Assembly: GCF_017873955.1 (NCBI RefSeq) | Contig: NZ_JAGGKS010000006.1 | Span: 124,001 to 188,000 of the forward strand | Source: Sedimentibacter acidaminivorans | Lineage (GTDB): Bacteria; Bacillota; Clostridia; Tissierellales; Sedimentibacteraceae | Reading direction: 5' to 3' | DNA length: 64,000 nucleotides | Shown: positions 46,015-55,376 of the stretch, in pieces | Position numbering within the stretch: position 1 is the stretch's first letter | Layout: each line of letters opens with the position of its first letter | Notes under the pieces: generated by a model | What the model was told of the DNA's origin: nothing | The model's database searches: none | The model's input: the letters and a program-made list of their open reading frames with translations, nothing else | Position numbers and translations under genes: made by a program

Positions 46015-46278
46015 ATGAAGGCTGATAAAATAAGTATAAATCGTTTATTAAAAACAGCGTCAGGGCAAATAGAAGGAATAATAAAAATGGTTGAAGATGA
46101 TAGATACTGTATTGATGTTTCTAATCAAATTTTAGCTGTCCAATCTATTCTTAGGAAAGCCAATAAGGAAATTATTAAAGCACATATGGAAGGTTGCATT
46201 AAGGAAGCTTTTGTAGAAGGTAATGAAATTCAAAAAATAGAAGAAGTAATTTCTCTAATAGATAAAATTTCGAAATAA
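46015..46278 (+). CDS. csoR: copper-sensing repressor CsoR
   Basis: The 87-residue helical DUF156 protein has the Cu(I) ligand set Cys32, His57 and Cys61 with the 25- and 4-residue spacing of characterised CsoR proteins, rather than the RcnR nickel/cobalt or CstR sulfur patterns. It represses its operon until Cu(I) binds. The ATG at 46015 has GGAGGA four bases upstream; a TTG at 46003 overlaps that site and is rejected. copA starts 14 bp downstream. Confidence 0.94.
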   Translation: MKADKISINRLLKTASGQIEGIIKMVEDDRYCIDVSNQILAVQSILRKANKEIIKAHMEGCIKEAFVEGNEIQKIEEVISLIDKISK

Positions 46279-46292
46279 AGGAGTTGTGATAT

Positions 46293-48890
46293 ATGAAATC
46301 CCAAAAATTTAATGTTACTGGTATGACATGTTCAGCATGTTCAAGTAGAATAGAAAAAAATATTAATAAAACTGAAGGTATAAAAGAGGCAAATGTAAAT
46401 CTGTTAAGCAACAGCATGATGATAGAATATGATGATTCAATAATAAGTGAAAATGATATAATAAAGGTTGTGCAGGATACAGGATATGATGCACGTTTAG
46501 CAGATAGTAAAAGTTCATCTAATATAAGTCAGGATGTTAAGACAGATTCTGATATAGAGTTCAAGGAAATGAAAAAAAGACTTATTGTATCATTTATATT
46601 TGCTATTCCACTTCTTTATATAGCTATGGGACACATGCTTAATATGCCTTTGCCAAGTATATTTCATGGTACAAAGAATGCATTAACCTTCGCATTTACA
46701 CAGTTTTTATTATGCTTACCTGTAATGATTATAAACAAAAAGTATTATATTGTAGGATTTAAAACATTATTTAAAGGTTCACCAAATATGGATTCACTAA
46801 TTGCAATTGGAACCTCTGCTGCCTTTGTATATGGGGTTTATGCTATATATAAAATTGGATATGGGCTAGGACATATGGATATGGATTTAGTAATGAAATA
46901 TTCTATGGATTTATACTTTGAATCAGCTGCAATTGTTTTAGCTCTTATTACATTGGGTAAGTTTTTAGAGGCAAGGGCAAAAGGAAGAACATCTGATGCA
47001 ATTAAAAAGCTTATTGACTTATCGCCAAAAACAGCATTAGTAGAAAGAAAAGGAATTGAAGAAGAAATTCCAGTAGAAAATGTTATAAAGGGAGATATAA
47101 TAGTTGTTAAACCAGGTCAGTCGGTACCTGTTGACGGAGTTATTGTATTTGGAACGACATCAATTGATGAATCAATGTTAACTGGAGAAAGTATACCTGT
47201 TGAAAAAGAAGTAGGAGATAAGGTAATAGGTGCAAGTATAAATAAATCAGGGTATTTTAAATTCGAAGCCCAAAATGTAGGAGATGACACTACACTTTCT
47301 CAAATAATACGATTAGTTGAAGAAGCAAGTTCATCTAAAGCGCCAATTTCAAAGCTCGCGGATAAGATTAGTGGCATATTTGTTCCAGTTGTAATTATAA
47401 TTGCGGTAGTATCTACAATAGTTTGGTTGATTTTAGGAGCAACATTTGAATTTGCTCTTTCAATAGGGATAGCTGTCTTAGTTATATCATGTCCATGTGC
47501 ACTCGGACTTGCAACACCTACAGCTATAATGGTTGGAACAGGCAAAGGGGCTGAAAATGGAATATTAATAAAATCAGCAGAATCATTAGAAATTGCTCAT
47601 AAAATACAAACAGTTGTAATGGATAAAACAGGAACAATTACAGAAGGTAAACCAAGAGTTACTGATATATTGACAAATGGAATAAGCGAAACAGAAATAT
47701 TAAAGATAGCTGCATCAGCAGAAAAGGGCTCTGAACATCCTCTAGCAGATGCAATAGTTGAAGAAGCAAAAAATAGAAAATTAGATTTATATAATGTAGA
47801 AAATTTTAAAGCGATACCTGGTCAAGGACTGGAGGCAGTTATCAACAATAAAAAATATTATTTAGGTAATATAAAGTTAGTTAATGAAAAGAATATTAAC
47901 ATAAATGACTTTGAAGAAAAAAGTGTTAAGATTGCAGAAATGGGTAAAACACCACTTTATTTCGCGGATGAAAGTGATGTTTTGGGTATTATAGCAGTTG
48001 CCGATGTAGTTAAGTCTACTAGCCAAAAAGCTATAAGAGAATTCGAAGCTATGGGTATAGAAGTCGTAATGCTTACTGGAGATAACAAAAAAACAGCAAA
48101 AGCAATAAGAAAACAACTTGGTATATCAAGAGCTATTGCAGAAGTATTACCTCAAGATAAAGAAAGAGAAATAAGAAAAATTCAAGAGCAAGGTAAAAAA
48201 GTAGCTATGATTGGTGACGGTGTAAATGACGCACCAGCATTAGCAAGAGCTGATGTAGGTATAGCCATTGGAGCAGGAACGGACGTGGCCATTGAATCAG
48301 CAGATATAGTGTTGATAAGAAGCGACTTATTAGATGCTGTAACTGCAGTACAATTGAGCAAGGCCACTATAAGAAATATAAAAGAAAATTTATTCTGGGC
48401 ATTTATTTATAATGCAGTAGGCATCCCTTTAGCGGCAGGTGTATTTTATTTTATATTAGGTTGGAAACTAAACCCTATGTTTGCAGGAGGAGCAATGAGT
48501 TTAAGTTCAGTTTCTGTAGTATCTAATGCATTGAGACTTAAATTTTTTAAACCTACTAAAATGGTAAAGGATATAGAATCAGGAAAACTTGAACCAATAG
48601 CTATAAATAATGAAGAAAATGCGAATATTAAAAAAGACTTTTCAAATAGTAAAAATAATAAAAATAATGGAGGAAATAACATGAAAAAAACATTAAAAGT
48701 AGAAGGTATGAGCTGTGGTCATTGTAAAGCCGCAGTAGAAAAAGCATTAAAAGGAATTGACGGTGTTGACAATGCAGTAGTTGATTTAAACAGCAAAACT
48801 GCAGTTGTTGAGTTAAATAAAGATATAAAGAATGATGTTCTGTCAACTGCAGTTACAGAAGCTGGCTATGAGGTAATTGAAATTAAATAA
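46293..48890 (+). CDS. copA: Cu(I)-exporting P1B ATPase CopA fused to a C-terminal CopZ domain
   Basis: The 865-residue protein has one N-terminal heavy-metal domain (C13-x2-C16 in GMTCSACSS), eight membrane helices, the TGES actuator loop, the copper-transport motif CPC in ISCPCALG, the phosphorylation site DKTGT and the hinge GDGVNDAP. After residue ~770 a low-complexity N/K-rich linker leads into a second complete metal-binding domain (GMSCGHCKA) that looks exactly like the chaperone CopZ. CopA expels Cu(I) from the cytoplasm. The C-terminal fusion is unusual: CopZ is normally separate. The linker carries a ribosome binding site and ATG in frame. Confidence 0.95.
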   Translation: MKSQKFNVTGMTCSACSSRIEKNINKTEGIKEANVNLLSNSMMIEYDDSIISENDIIKVVQDTGYDARLADSKSSSNISQDVKTDSDIEFKEMKKRLIVSFIFAIPLLYIAMGHMLNMPLPSIFHGTKNALTFAFTQFLLCLPVMIINKKYYIVGFKTLFKGSPNMDSLIAIGTSAAFVYGVYAIYKIGYGLGHMDMDLVMKYSMDLYFESAAIVLALITLGKFLEARAKGRTSDAIKKLIDLSPKTALVERKGIEEEIPVENVIKGDIIVVKPGQSVPVDGVIVFGTTSIDESMLTGESIPVEKEVGDKVIGASINKSGYFKFEAQNVGDDTTLSQIIRLVEEASSSKAPISKLADKISGIFVPVVIIIAVVSTIVWLILGATFEFALSIGIAVLVISCPCALGLATPTAIMVGTGKGAENGILIKSAESLEIAHKIQTVVMDKTGTITEGKPRVTDILTNGISETEILKIAASAEKGSEHPLADAIVEEAKNRKLDLYNVENFKAIPGQGLEAVINNKKYYLGNIKLVNEKNININDFEEKSVKIAEMGKTPLYFADESDVLGIIAVADVVKSTSQKAIREFEAMGIEVVMLTGDNKKTAKAIRKQLGISRAIAEVLPQDKEREIRKIQEQGKKVAMIGDGVNDAPALARADVGIAIGAGTDVAIESADIVLIRSDLLDAVTAVQLSKATIRNIKENLFWAFIYNAVGIPLAAGVFYFILGWKLNPMFAGGAMSLSSVSVVSNALRLKFFKPTKMVKDIESGKLEPIAINNEENANIKKDFSNSKNNKNNGGNNMKKTLKVEGMSCGHCKAAVEKALKGIDGVDNAVVDLNSKTAVVELNKDIKNDVLSTAVTEAGYEVIEIK
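48681..48890 (+). CDS. copZ: internal CopZ reading frame (possible separate copper chaperone)
   Basis: Inside the copA frame, ATG 48681 begins MKKTLKVEGMSCGHC, the exact start of a 69-residue CopZ chaperone with the CxxC copper site. GGAGG (48669-48673) lies seven bases upstream, better than many gene starts in this window. Free CopZ could therefore be made by internal initiation in addition to the fusion. It is also possible that the site is a relic of a once-separate copZ whose upstream stop codon was lost. Confidence 0.6.
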   Translation: MKKTLKVEGMSCGHCKAAVEKALKGIDGVDNAVVDLNSKTAVVELNKDIKNDVLSTAVTEAGYEVIEIK

Positions 48891-48910
48891 TAATTCCAAT
48901 TAAAAAAATA

Positions 48911-48939
48911 TTGACTTTTAATAAAAAATTATATATAAT
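48911..48939 (+). promoter_or_regulatory. consensus promoter downstream of copA
   Basis: TTGACT (48911-48916), exactly 17 bp, TATAAT (48934-48939). The next gene starts 380 bp later, with a terminator in between. Confidence 0.75.
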
Positions 48940-48945
48940 AAAATT

Positions 48946-49072
48946 GATCAAAAATTTTCAGAAAAATTAAAAATTAAATATTAAATGCACTTGTATAGCA
49001 AGATGTTTAAAACCAAAACATCATCGTGGACGAGGCCAAATAATAGTAAAGTTACTTATTTGGCCTTTTTTT
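48946..49072 (+). ncRNA. short transcript with terminator: small RNA or attenuator leader
   Basis: From the promoter at 48911 a ~125-base RNA would end at AGGCCAAATAA/TTATTTGGCCT with a T run (49033-49072). An internal stem GATGTTT/AAACATC (49002-49022) precedes the terminator. There is no reading frame of note. It could be a free-standing small RNA, or a leader with a conditional terminator for the DUF819 transporter. The stretch 49073-49300 shows only AT-rich sequence. Confidence 0.5.
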
Positions 49073-49320
49073 GTTTATTTATGTTAATAATATTTATAGA
49101 AATACAGATAATATTACCAATATATATTAGTAATATAAATTAAATAAAACTTTAAGAAAACGATATTAGTTTGGAAATTAATTTATTCTAGAAGTCATTT
49201 ATAAAAATAAAAATATTTATTACGTGTTATGTGGTAAGTATTTTTAATATAAATAATAGAAGGTTGTTATAAAAATTTTATATGTTTGTAACAATCTTAA
49301 AAAAATTAAGGAGGAAATTT

Positions 49321-50481
49321 ATGATTACTAGTGGTTTTACGTATGTCGCATTTTTAATTTTCTTTGCTGGTTTAACAGTATGGGTAGAGAAGAAATATGG
49401 TGGTAAATTTTTTAAATATGTACCTGCAGTTGTAGTGATTTATTTAGTAGCTATGTTATTTTCAACTTTTGGACTGTGGGAGAAAACGGATTCAGTAAAT
49501 GCAAGTTATAAAGCACTTAAGGGCAATTTGCTTCCAGCTATGATATTTTTAATGCTTCTTAAATGTGATTTAAGAAAAATATTAAAACTTGGTCCTAAGA
49601 TGTTGTTAGCGTTTTTTGGAGCAGCTATAAGTATTGGAATAGGATTTATTGTTACTTATTTTGTATTTAAAGGATTGTATGAAGCTGAAACATGGAAAGC
49701 TTTTGCAGCTTTATGTGGAAGTTGGATGGGTGGAACAGGTAACATGGTTGCTGTTCAAGGAGCCTTAAATGTATCTGATGCAAAATTAGGGTATGCACTA
49801 TTAATGGATTCTATAAATTATTCAATATGGGTTATGATGTTATTAGCATTAGTACCTTATGCATCAAAATTTGCAAAATGGACTAAAGCAGATACATCTG
49901 TAATAGATGAAATTGGAGAACAACTTGCAAAAGATCAGGAAAAAGTAAGAAAGAATATAGAATTTTCAGATTTAATTTTACTTTTAGGAACAAGCTTGTT
50001 TATAGCAGCAGTAGCAACTTTTATAGGTGGAAAACTTCCTCATTCAGATTTTCTATCTGGAACAACATGGACTGTAATTATTGTAACTATAGCTGGAGTT
50101 ATTGGAGCCATGATGCCAATTGCAAAAATTCCTGGTTCATCACAGATATCAAATACAATGCTTTATACAATTGTTGCATTAATTGCTTCAAGAGCTAATT
50201 TTGCTGAACTTGCTCAAGCACCATTGTATATTGTATCAGGTTTTATGATACTTGGTATACACGGATTGGTATTAATCATTATAGCTAAAATATTTAAATT
50301 AGATTTATTTACTTGTGGTGTAGCTAGTCTTGCTAACATCGGTGGTGTTGCTTCAGCACCAATTCTTGCTGCAGCATACAGTGAGGCACTTATACCTATA
50401 GGAGTACTTATGGCTATGATGGGTTATGTTGTTGGTACCGGTGGAGGATTAATAGTAGGTAAAATATTATCTATAATGTAA
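49321..50481 (+). CDS. DUF819 family membrane transporter (YjcL-like)
   Basis: The 386-residue protein has about ten to eleven membrane helices in two inverted halves and the DUF819 signatures CGSWMGGTGNMVAVQGAL and ANIGGVASAPILAAAYSE. The family is thought to transport small solutes; none is established here. The ATG at 49321 has AAGGAGG at correct spacing; a frame from 49282 adds non-family residues. A possible attenuator-like transcript precedes it. Confidence 0.88.
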   Translation: MITSGFTYVAFLIFFAGLTVWVEKKYGGKFFKYVPAVVVIYLVAMLFSTFGLWEKTDSVNASYKALKGNLLPAMIFLMLLKCDLRKILKLGPKMLLAFFGAAISIGIGFIVTYFVFKGLYEAETWKAFAALCGSWMGGTGNMVAVQGALNVSDAKLGYALLMDSINYSIWVMMLLALVPYASKFAKWTKADTSVIDEIGEQLAKDQEKVRKNIEFSDLILLLGTSLFIAAVATFIGGKLPHSDFLSGTTWTVIIVTIAGVIGAMMPIAKIPGSSQISNTMLYTIVALIASRANFAELAQAPLYIVSGFMILGIHGLVLIIIAKIFKLDLFTCGVASLANIGGVASAPILAAAYSEALIPIGVLMAMMGYVVGTGGGLIVGKILSIM

Positions 50482-50575
50482 AAATGATTCATTAAGACAA
50501 GACAAACAATATGTTATTTACAAATAAGGCTTGAAAATACTTTTCATTTAATATAAAATTAAATAGGGTGATGTC

Positions 50576-50902
50576 ATGAGTGATAACAATACAGTTTATA
50601 TTATAGGCGAATCAAGAACTAATATGGATAATGCTATAACTGTAATATATAATTCTTTTTATATGGGTTTTGAAGTTAATGTAGAAAATGATGAGATTGT
50701 AGATGTTGGATGTATTCATACAATTAGTATTACTGAAAATTTTGTTAAAAAAATTTTCGTAGGAAGAAATATTATTGACTTTGAAAAAGATATAGAAAAT
50801 GTAGTTAAAAGACGATATCATGGAACATCTCAAAAAGCTATAATGGTATCATATAAAGATGCCTTGAAAAAGTATCTTGATGTTAAGAAGAAATATTATT
50901 AA
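50576..50902 (+). CDS. DUF3870 family protein
   Basis: The 108-residue soluble protein matches DUF3870: VYIIGESRTNMDNAITVIYNSFYMGFEVN and DVGCIHTISITENFVKKIFVGRNI, ending RYHGTSQKAIMVSYKDA. Function is unknown. It follows the DUF819 transporter by 94 bp on the same strand, which is a recurrent pairing type for small accessory proteins, though I cannot show a link. A clear terminator follows. Confidence 0.75.
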   Translation: MSDNNTVYIIGESRTNMDNAITVIYNSFYMGFEVNVENDEIVDVGCIHTISITENFVKKIFVGRNIIDFEKDIENVVKRRYHGTSQKAIMVSYKDALKKYLDVKKKYY

Positions 50903-50955
50903 TATAGCTGCTTTATTTATATGATTTAGCATAACTATGTCGGAGTAAATGAAAC

Positions 50956-50994
50956 CCAGCAAAAACAAGCTTCTTGTTTTTGCTGGTTTTTTTT
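50956..50994 (+). terminator. Rho-independent terminator after the DUF3870 gene
   Basis: CCAGCAAAAACAAG/CTTGTTTTTGCTGG, 14-bp stem with a 3-base loop and eight T residues. Confidence 0.95.
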
Positions 50995-51058
50995 ATAATG
51001 GAAAAACAAACAGAAACAATTTGAGTTGTAAATATAATAAATATTAGGAAGTGATATT

Positions 51059-52432
51059 TTGTTAGATAAAAAAATACTTGGTATGAAAGATGAAATAATT
51101 GAAGGTGTACAAAGTTCTGTAAGGATAAAAAGTGTAGAAGAGGAAGCAAAAAATGGAATGCCATTTGGTGAAGGAGTACACAATGCTTTATTGCATTGTC
51201 TAGAACTATCAGAGTCTTTAGGTTTTAAAACGGTAAATGTTGATAACATGATAGGTTATGCAGAGTATGGTTCTGGAGATGAAATGATAGCAGTTTTAGG
51301 ACATTTAGACGTAGTACCTGAGGGCGAGGGATGGACTTATCCTCCATATGCAGCTGAAATTCATAATGGAAAGATATATGGAAGAGGAACTACTGATGAC
51401 AAAGGACCTCTTATTGGTGCTCTATATGCATTAAAGGCTATTAAAGATTTAAATATTCCTTTAAAGAGAAGGGTAAGAGTATTTTTTGGATTGAATGAAG
51501 AAACAGGAAGCCAGTGTGTAAAGCATTATGTAGAAAAAGGAGAAGAAATGCCAGCTTGTGGATTTACTCCTGATGCTGAATATCCCATAATAAATGGAGA
51601 AAAAGGAATTGTTACATGTAAATATAAAAGAAAATTAAATCAAGAGGGAAATATTATTTTAAAATCAATTAGGGGTGGAATTGCCGCTAATGTAGTACCT
51701 GATTATGCAGAAGCTTCAATAACGATGTTGAAAAATGGTATTAAAGATATTAAAAAATTAGCAGAAAACTTAGAAGGAATAGTGATAGAAGAAAATGAAG
51801 AATGTTTATTAATTAAATCCTATGGTATTTCAGCTCATGGAAGTACTCCTGAGAATGGTAAAAATGCTATCTCTCATTTGTTATTATTTTTGGGCAAATT
51901 AAATTTTACAGGGGATACAAAAGAATTAATAGATTTTCTTAACAAATATATAGGTTTAGACTTAAATGGTGAAAACTTAGGAATTAATCTTGAAGATGAT
52001 ATATCTGGTAAATTTATATTTAATTTAGGGGTTGTATTAGGAAATTCTGATGAAATAAGTATAGATATAAATATGAGATATCCAGTTACAAAAACATATG
52101 AAGATTTTATTGAAATATTTAAAAATAAGATGGAATTAGGTAAATTTAATGAGATTTTTTTAAGACATAAAAAAAGTCTTTATGTTTCTCCTGAAACAGA
52201 ATTTATTAAGAAATTACAAAAAGTTTATGAAGAAAAGGTCGGAGATACGGCTGATTTGATTTCAATAGGTGGTGGAACTTATGCAAAAGCTATGAAAAAT
52301 GTAGTTGCATTTGGTCCGATTTTTAAAGGTGAACCTATGGTAGAACATAAACCCGATGAATATATAGGGATTGATTCTTTAATAAAGAATGTTCAAATAA
52401 TGGCGGCAGCTATAAAAGAGCTGGCAAATTAG
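51059..52432 (+). CDS. pepV: dipeptidase PepV (M20 family)
   Basis: The 457-residue zinc enzyme cleaves dipeptides. Metal and catalytic motifs are LGHLDVVPEGEGW, YGRGTTDDKGPLIGALYALK, FGLNEETGSQC, the aspartate of TPDAEYPIINGEKG and the final IGGGTYAKAM...EHKPDEYIGIDSL. It starts at TTG with AGGAAGTGA upstream. Length agrees with PepV. The dipeptide epimerase gene follows 83 bp later, suggesting joint use in peptide salvage. Confidence 0.94.
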   Translation: MLDKKILGMKDEIIEGVQSSVRIKSVEEEAKNGMPFGEGVHNALLHCLELSESLGFKTVNVDNMIGYAEYGSGDEMIAVLGHLDVVPEGEGWTYPPYAAEIHNGKIYGRGTTDDKGPLIGALYALKAIKDLNIPLKRRVRVFFGLNEETGSQCVKHYVEKGEEMPACGFTPDAEYPIINGEKGIVTCKYKRKLNQEGNIILKSIRGGIAANVVPDYAEASITMLKNGIKDIKKLAENLEGIVIEENEECLLIKSYGISAHGSTPENGKNAISHLLLFLGKLNFTGDTKELIDFLNKYIGLDLNGENLGINLEDDISGKFIFNLGVVLGNSDEISIDINMRYPVTKTYEDFIEIFKNKMELGKFNEIFLRHKKSLYVSPETEFIKKLQKVYEEKVGDTADLISIGGGTYAKAMKNVVAFGPIFKGEPMVEHKPDEYIGIDSLIKNVQIMAAAIKELAN

Positions 52433-52515
52433 GTTTTATAAAAAAATATAGTCATAATTATCTTTAGTATATGGTAGTTATTATATAAATATTTAAAATT
52501 ATGGAGGCAATAAAA

Positions 52516-53607
52516 ATGAAAATAACAAATATTAGAATAGGTGAAATTTCGGTACCATTAAAAACACCTTTTAAAACTGCTCTGAGAACAGTAAATAGTG
52601 TAGAGGATATTATAGTTGAAATTCACACGGATACAGGGAATGTTGGATATGGTGAAGCGCCTCCAACAGGCGTAATAACAGGAGATACTAAAGGAGCTAT
52701 AATAGGAGCACTTAAAGATCACATAATTAAAAGCATCATAGGAATGGATATAGAAAATTTTGAAGAAATAATGCTTAAACTAGATAAATCATTAGTAAAA
52801 AACACTAGTGCAAAAGCAGCTATAGATATTGCGTTATATGATTTATATGGACAATTATACAATGCTCCTCTTTATAAAATGTTAGGTGGATATAAAAAAG
52901 AAATAATTACTGATGTAACTATTAGTGTAAATGATCCTGAAGAAATGGCAAAGGATAGTTTGGATGCTATAAGAAGAGGATTTGATACATTGAAAATAAA
53001 AGTGGGCAAAGACGCATCAATGGATTTAGAGAGAATGAAAGCTATAAGAAATGCTATTGGTTACGATGTTAAGCTTAGAATTGATGCAAATCAAGGGTGG
53101 AAGCCAAAAGAAGCAGTTAAAATTTTAAGGAAAATGGAAGATACAGGCTTAGACATAGAATTCGTTGAACAACCTGTTGAAGCACATGATATAGAAGGTC
53201 TAAAATATGTAACTGACAATATTTCTATACCAGTTTTAGCAGATGAAAGTGTATTTTCAGCTAAAGATGCTTTAACAATACTTCAAAATAGAGCAGCTGA
53301 TTATATAAATATAAAATTGATGAAAACAGGTGGTTTACACAATGCACTTAAAATTTGCTCTATAGCAGAAGTATATGGAGTGGAATGTATGATAGGATGT
53401 ATGCTAGAAGCAAAAGTAAGTGTAAATGCAGCAGTACATTTAGCAGCAGCTAAAAGCATCATAACTAAAATAGATTTAGATGGCCCAGTACTTTGCAGCG
53501 AAGATCCTGTAGAAGGGGGAGCAATATTTGATGAATTTAAGATTACATTAAATGATGCACCAGGTCTTGGAATAAAGAAAGTTAATGGAATAAGATATTT
53601 GGACTAA
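52516..53607 (+). CDS. dipeptide epimerase (L-Ala-D/L-Glu epimerase-like, enolase superfamily)
   Basis: The 363-residue enzyme shows the muconate-lactonising subgroup pattern: KIKVGKD (KxK general base), metal ligands in RIDANQGW, VEQPV and LADESVF, and the opposing lysine in NIKLMKTGG. Homologues epimerise L-Ala-D-Glu from peptidoglycan or other dipeptides. ATG 52516 follows ATGGAGGC; the apparent start at 52501 is the ribosome binding site itself. The exact dipeptide cannot be read from sequence. Confidence 0.92.
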   Translation: MKITNIRIGEISVPLKTPFKTALRTVNSVEDIIVEIHTDTGNVGYGEAPPTGVITGDTKGAIIGALKDHIIKSIIGMDIENFEEIMLKLDKSLVKNTSAKAAIDIALYDLYGQLYNAPLYKMLGGYKKEIITDVTISVNDPEEMAKDSLDAIRRGFDTLKIKVGKDASMDLERMKAIRNAIGYDVKLRIDANQGWKPKEAVKILRKMEDTGLDIEFVEQPVEAHDIEGLKYVTDNISIPVLADESVFSAKDALTILQNRAADYINIKLMKTGGLHNALKICSIAEVYGVECMIGCMLEAKVSVNAAVHLAAAKSIITKIDLDGPVLCSEDPVEGGAIFDEFKITLNDAPGLGIKKVNGIRYLD

Positions 53608-53615
53608 TGTAAAAT

Positions 53616-53656
53616 AATAAAACCTACACTTTTTAAAAATTAGTGTAGGTTTTATT
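53616..53656 (+). terminator. Rho-independent terminator after the epimerase gene
   Basis: AATAAAACCTACACT/AGTGTAGGTTTTATT, 15-bp stem with T-rich right arm, 8 bp after the stop. Confidence 0.9.
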
Positions 53657-53758
53657 AATTAGATAGTACTTGCGTATTTATTCAAATTATTCTTTTAAAT
53701 AATTATGGATTGGTATATAATAAAATAAAAATATATTGAAGAGGCAGATACTAATTAT

Positions 53759-54838
53759 ATGAAAAATAAAAGACTTATGATTATTTTATTAATGCCAATA
53801 GCCTTTATTTTGACACAAATTGCGAAATATAATATAAATTTTGCAGAATTTTATTCTATTAAAATATATCCAGTATTTGCTCAAAGTATTGGATTTGTAA
53901 CAGGCTTTTTTCCTTTTTCGATTGCTGAAATTCTATTGATATTAAGTGTTATTTTATTAATATCATATACTGTGCTGACCTTTATAAAATCATTGATAAA
54001 AAAGACAATTAAATTGCTAAAAAATTATATTATTAACTTAGGCGTTGTAGTATCTTTGCTGTATTTTCTATTTGTATTATTTTGCGGTATGAATTATTAT
54101 AGGTATGAGTTTACAGCTTATAGCGGATTCGAGATAAAAAAATCATCAAAACAGGAGCTTATACAGCTATGCGATGATTTAATTAATGATGCAAATGAAT
54201 ATAGAAAAAAAATAGGTTCTGATACAAATGGTGTTGCAGCTTTAAGTGATGATAATATTTATGAAACATCTAGGAGGGTGCAATATTCGTTTAATAGTAT
54301 TTCAAACAGTTATGATGTACTTAAAGGTAATTATCCTAGACCAAAACCTATTCTATTTTCAAGAGCAATGTCCTATACCCAAATAACTGGGGTGTTTTTT
54401 CCATTCACATTTGAATCAAATGTAAACGTTGATATACCTTCATATCAAATTCCTGCGACAATGTGTCATGAACTTGTCCATATGAGAGGTTTTATGAGGG
54501 AAGACGAAGCTAATTTTGTTTCATATTTAACATGCATTAGTTCTGGATATGATGATTTTGCTTATAGTGGAACTATGCTTGCCTTAACATATAGCATGAA
54601 TGCACTTTATTTAGAAGATTACCATGCTTTTGTACAATTATATGAGAAATATTCAAAAGATGTTAAATTAGATATGGCGTACACATCAACATACTGGGAA
54701 CAGTTTCAAACTAGGATTGCAAAAATCTCACATAATGTAAATAATACGTATTTAAAAGCAAATAATCAAGTAGACGGAGTAAAAAGTTACGGTAGAATGG
54801 TTGATTTATTGGTGGCAATGCAAAGGAACAAACAATAA
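53759..54838 (+). CDS. DUF3810 membrane protein with zinc-peptidase-like motif
   Basis: The 359-residue protein has three N-terminal membrane helices (about 7-25, 50-75 and 90-115) and a large extracytoplasmic domain containing CHELVHMRGFMREDEANF: an HExxH motif with a downstream glutamate, as in gluzincin-type metallopeptidases. It matches DUF3810, whose members have not been characterised. Peptidase activity is therefore inference. It has no close partner gene; the next gene is 86 bp downstream. Confidence 0.8.
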   Translation: MKNKRLMIILLMPIAFILTQIAKYNINFAEFYSIKIYPVFAQSIGFVTGFFPFSIAEILLILSVILLISYTVLTFIKSLIKKTIKLLKNYIINLGVVVSLLYFLFVLFCGMNYYRYEFTAYSGFEIKKSSKQELIQLCDDLINDANEYRKKIGSDTNGVAALSDDNIYETSRRVQYSFNSISNSYDVLKGNYPRPKPILFSRAMSYTQITGVFFPFTFESNVNVDIPSYQIPATMCHELVHMRGFMREDEANFVSYLTCISSGYDDFAYSGTMLALTYSMNALYLEDYHAFVQLYEKYSKDVKLDMAYTSTYWEQFQTRIAKISHNVNNTYLKANNQVDGVKSYGRMVDLLVAMQRNKQ

Positions 54839-54924
54839 TATTCAAATTAAATGTTGTATTCAATATAATAATATTTCATTTTTGGGATAAAATAACTAAA
54901 CCATAAATGAAAGGAGATTATGTA

Positions 54925-55239
54925 ATGTCAAAAATAGGTTGTACAGTTACAAATTGCTTTTATAATAGAACAAATGGTTGTACTGCACCAGCTATAAAAG
55001 TTGATGGTAAAAAAGCTTTTGAGAGTAGAACAACAAATTGCGATACTTTTATACAACAAAAGCCAGGTATGATGAGTTCTGTAGATAAACCAAGACAAAG
55101 TACTGAAATATCTTGTGCTGCGACTAACTGTGTATACAATAAAGAAAAAAGATGTGATGCCACAGATATTTTAGTTAATGGAAAAAATGCAAAAGGTCCA
55201 GTTGAAACTTGCTGCAGTACATTTAAATTTCATGATTAG
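54925..55239 (+). CDS. double DUF1540 cysteine-rich small protein
   Basis: The 104-residue protein contains two DUF1540 units, each with four cysteines: CTVTNCFYNRTNGCTAPAI...NCDTF and CAATNCVYNKEKRCDATDI...CCSTF. The spacing suggests small metal-binding knuckles. The family is common in spore-forming Firmicutes; function unknown. The ATG at 54925 has AAAGGAGA; the frame from 54907 overlaps that site. Confidence 0.85.
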   Translation: MSKIGCTVTNCFYNRTNGCTAPAIKVDGKKAFESRTTNCDTFIQQKPGMMSSVDKPRQSTEISCAATNCVYNKEKRCDATDILVNGKNAKGPVETCCSTFKFHD

Positions 55240-55248
55240 ATAAGCTTA

Positions 55249-55289
55249 TAAAAATATGGTGCTTGAATTTTCAAGCATCATATTTTTAT
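55249..55289 (+). terminator. Rho-independent terminator after the DUF1540 gene
   Basis: AAATATGGTGCTTGA/TCAAGCATCATATTT with a 4-base loop and T tract. Confidence 0.9.
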
Positions 55290-55376
55290 TTATAAATTTA
55301 TTAAATTATAGTATAATTATTTGGAACATAATGAAAATTTATCCGTCTATAAAAGTATAAGAGAGGAGTGAAATTA

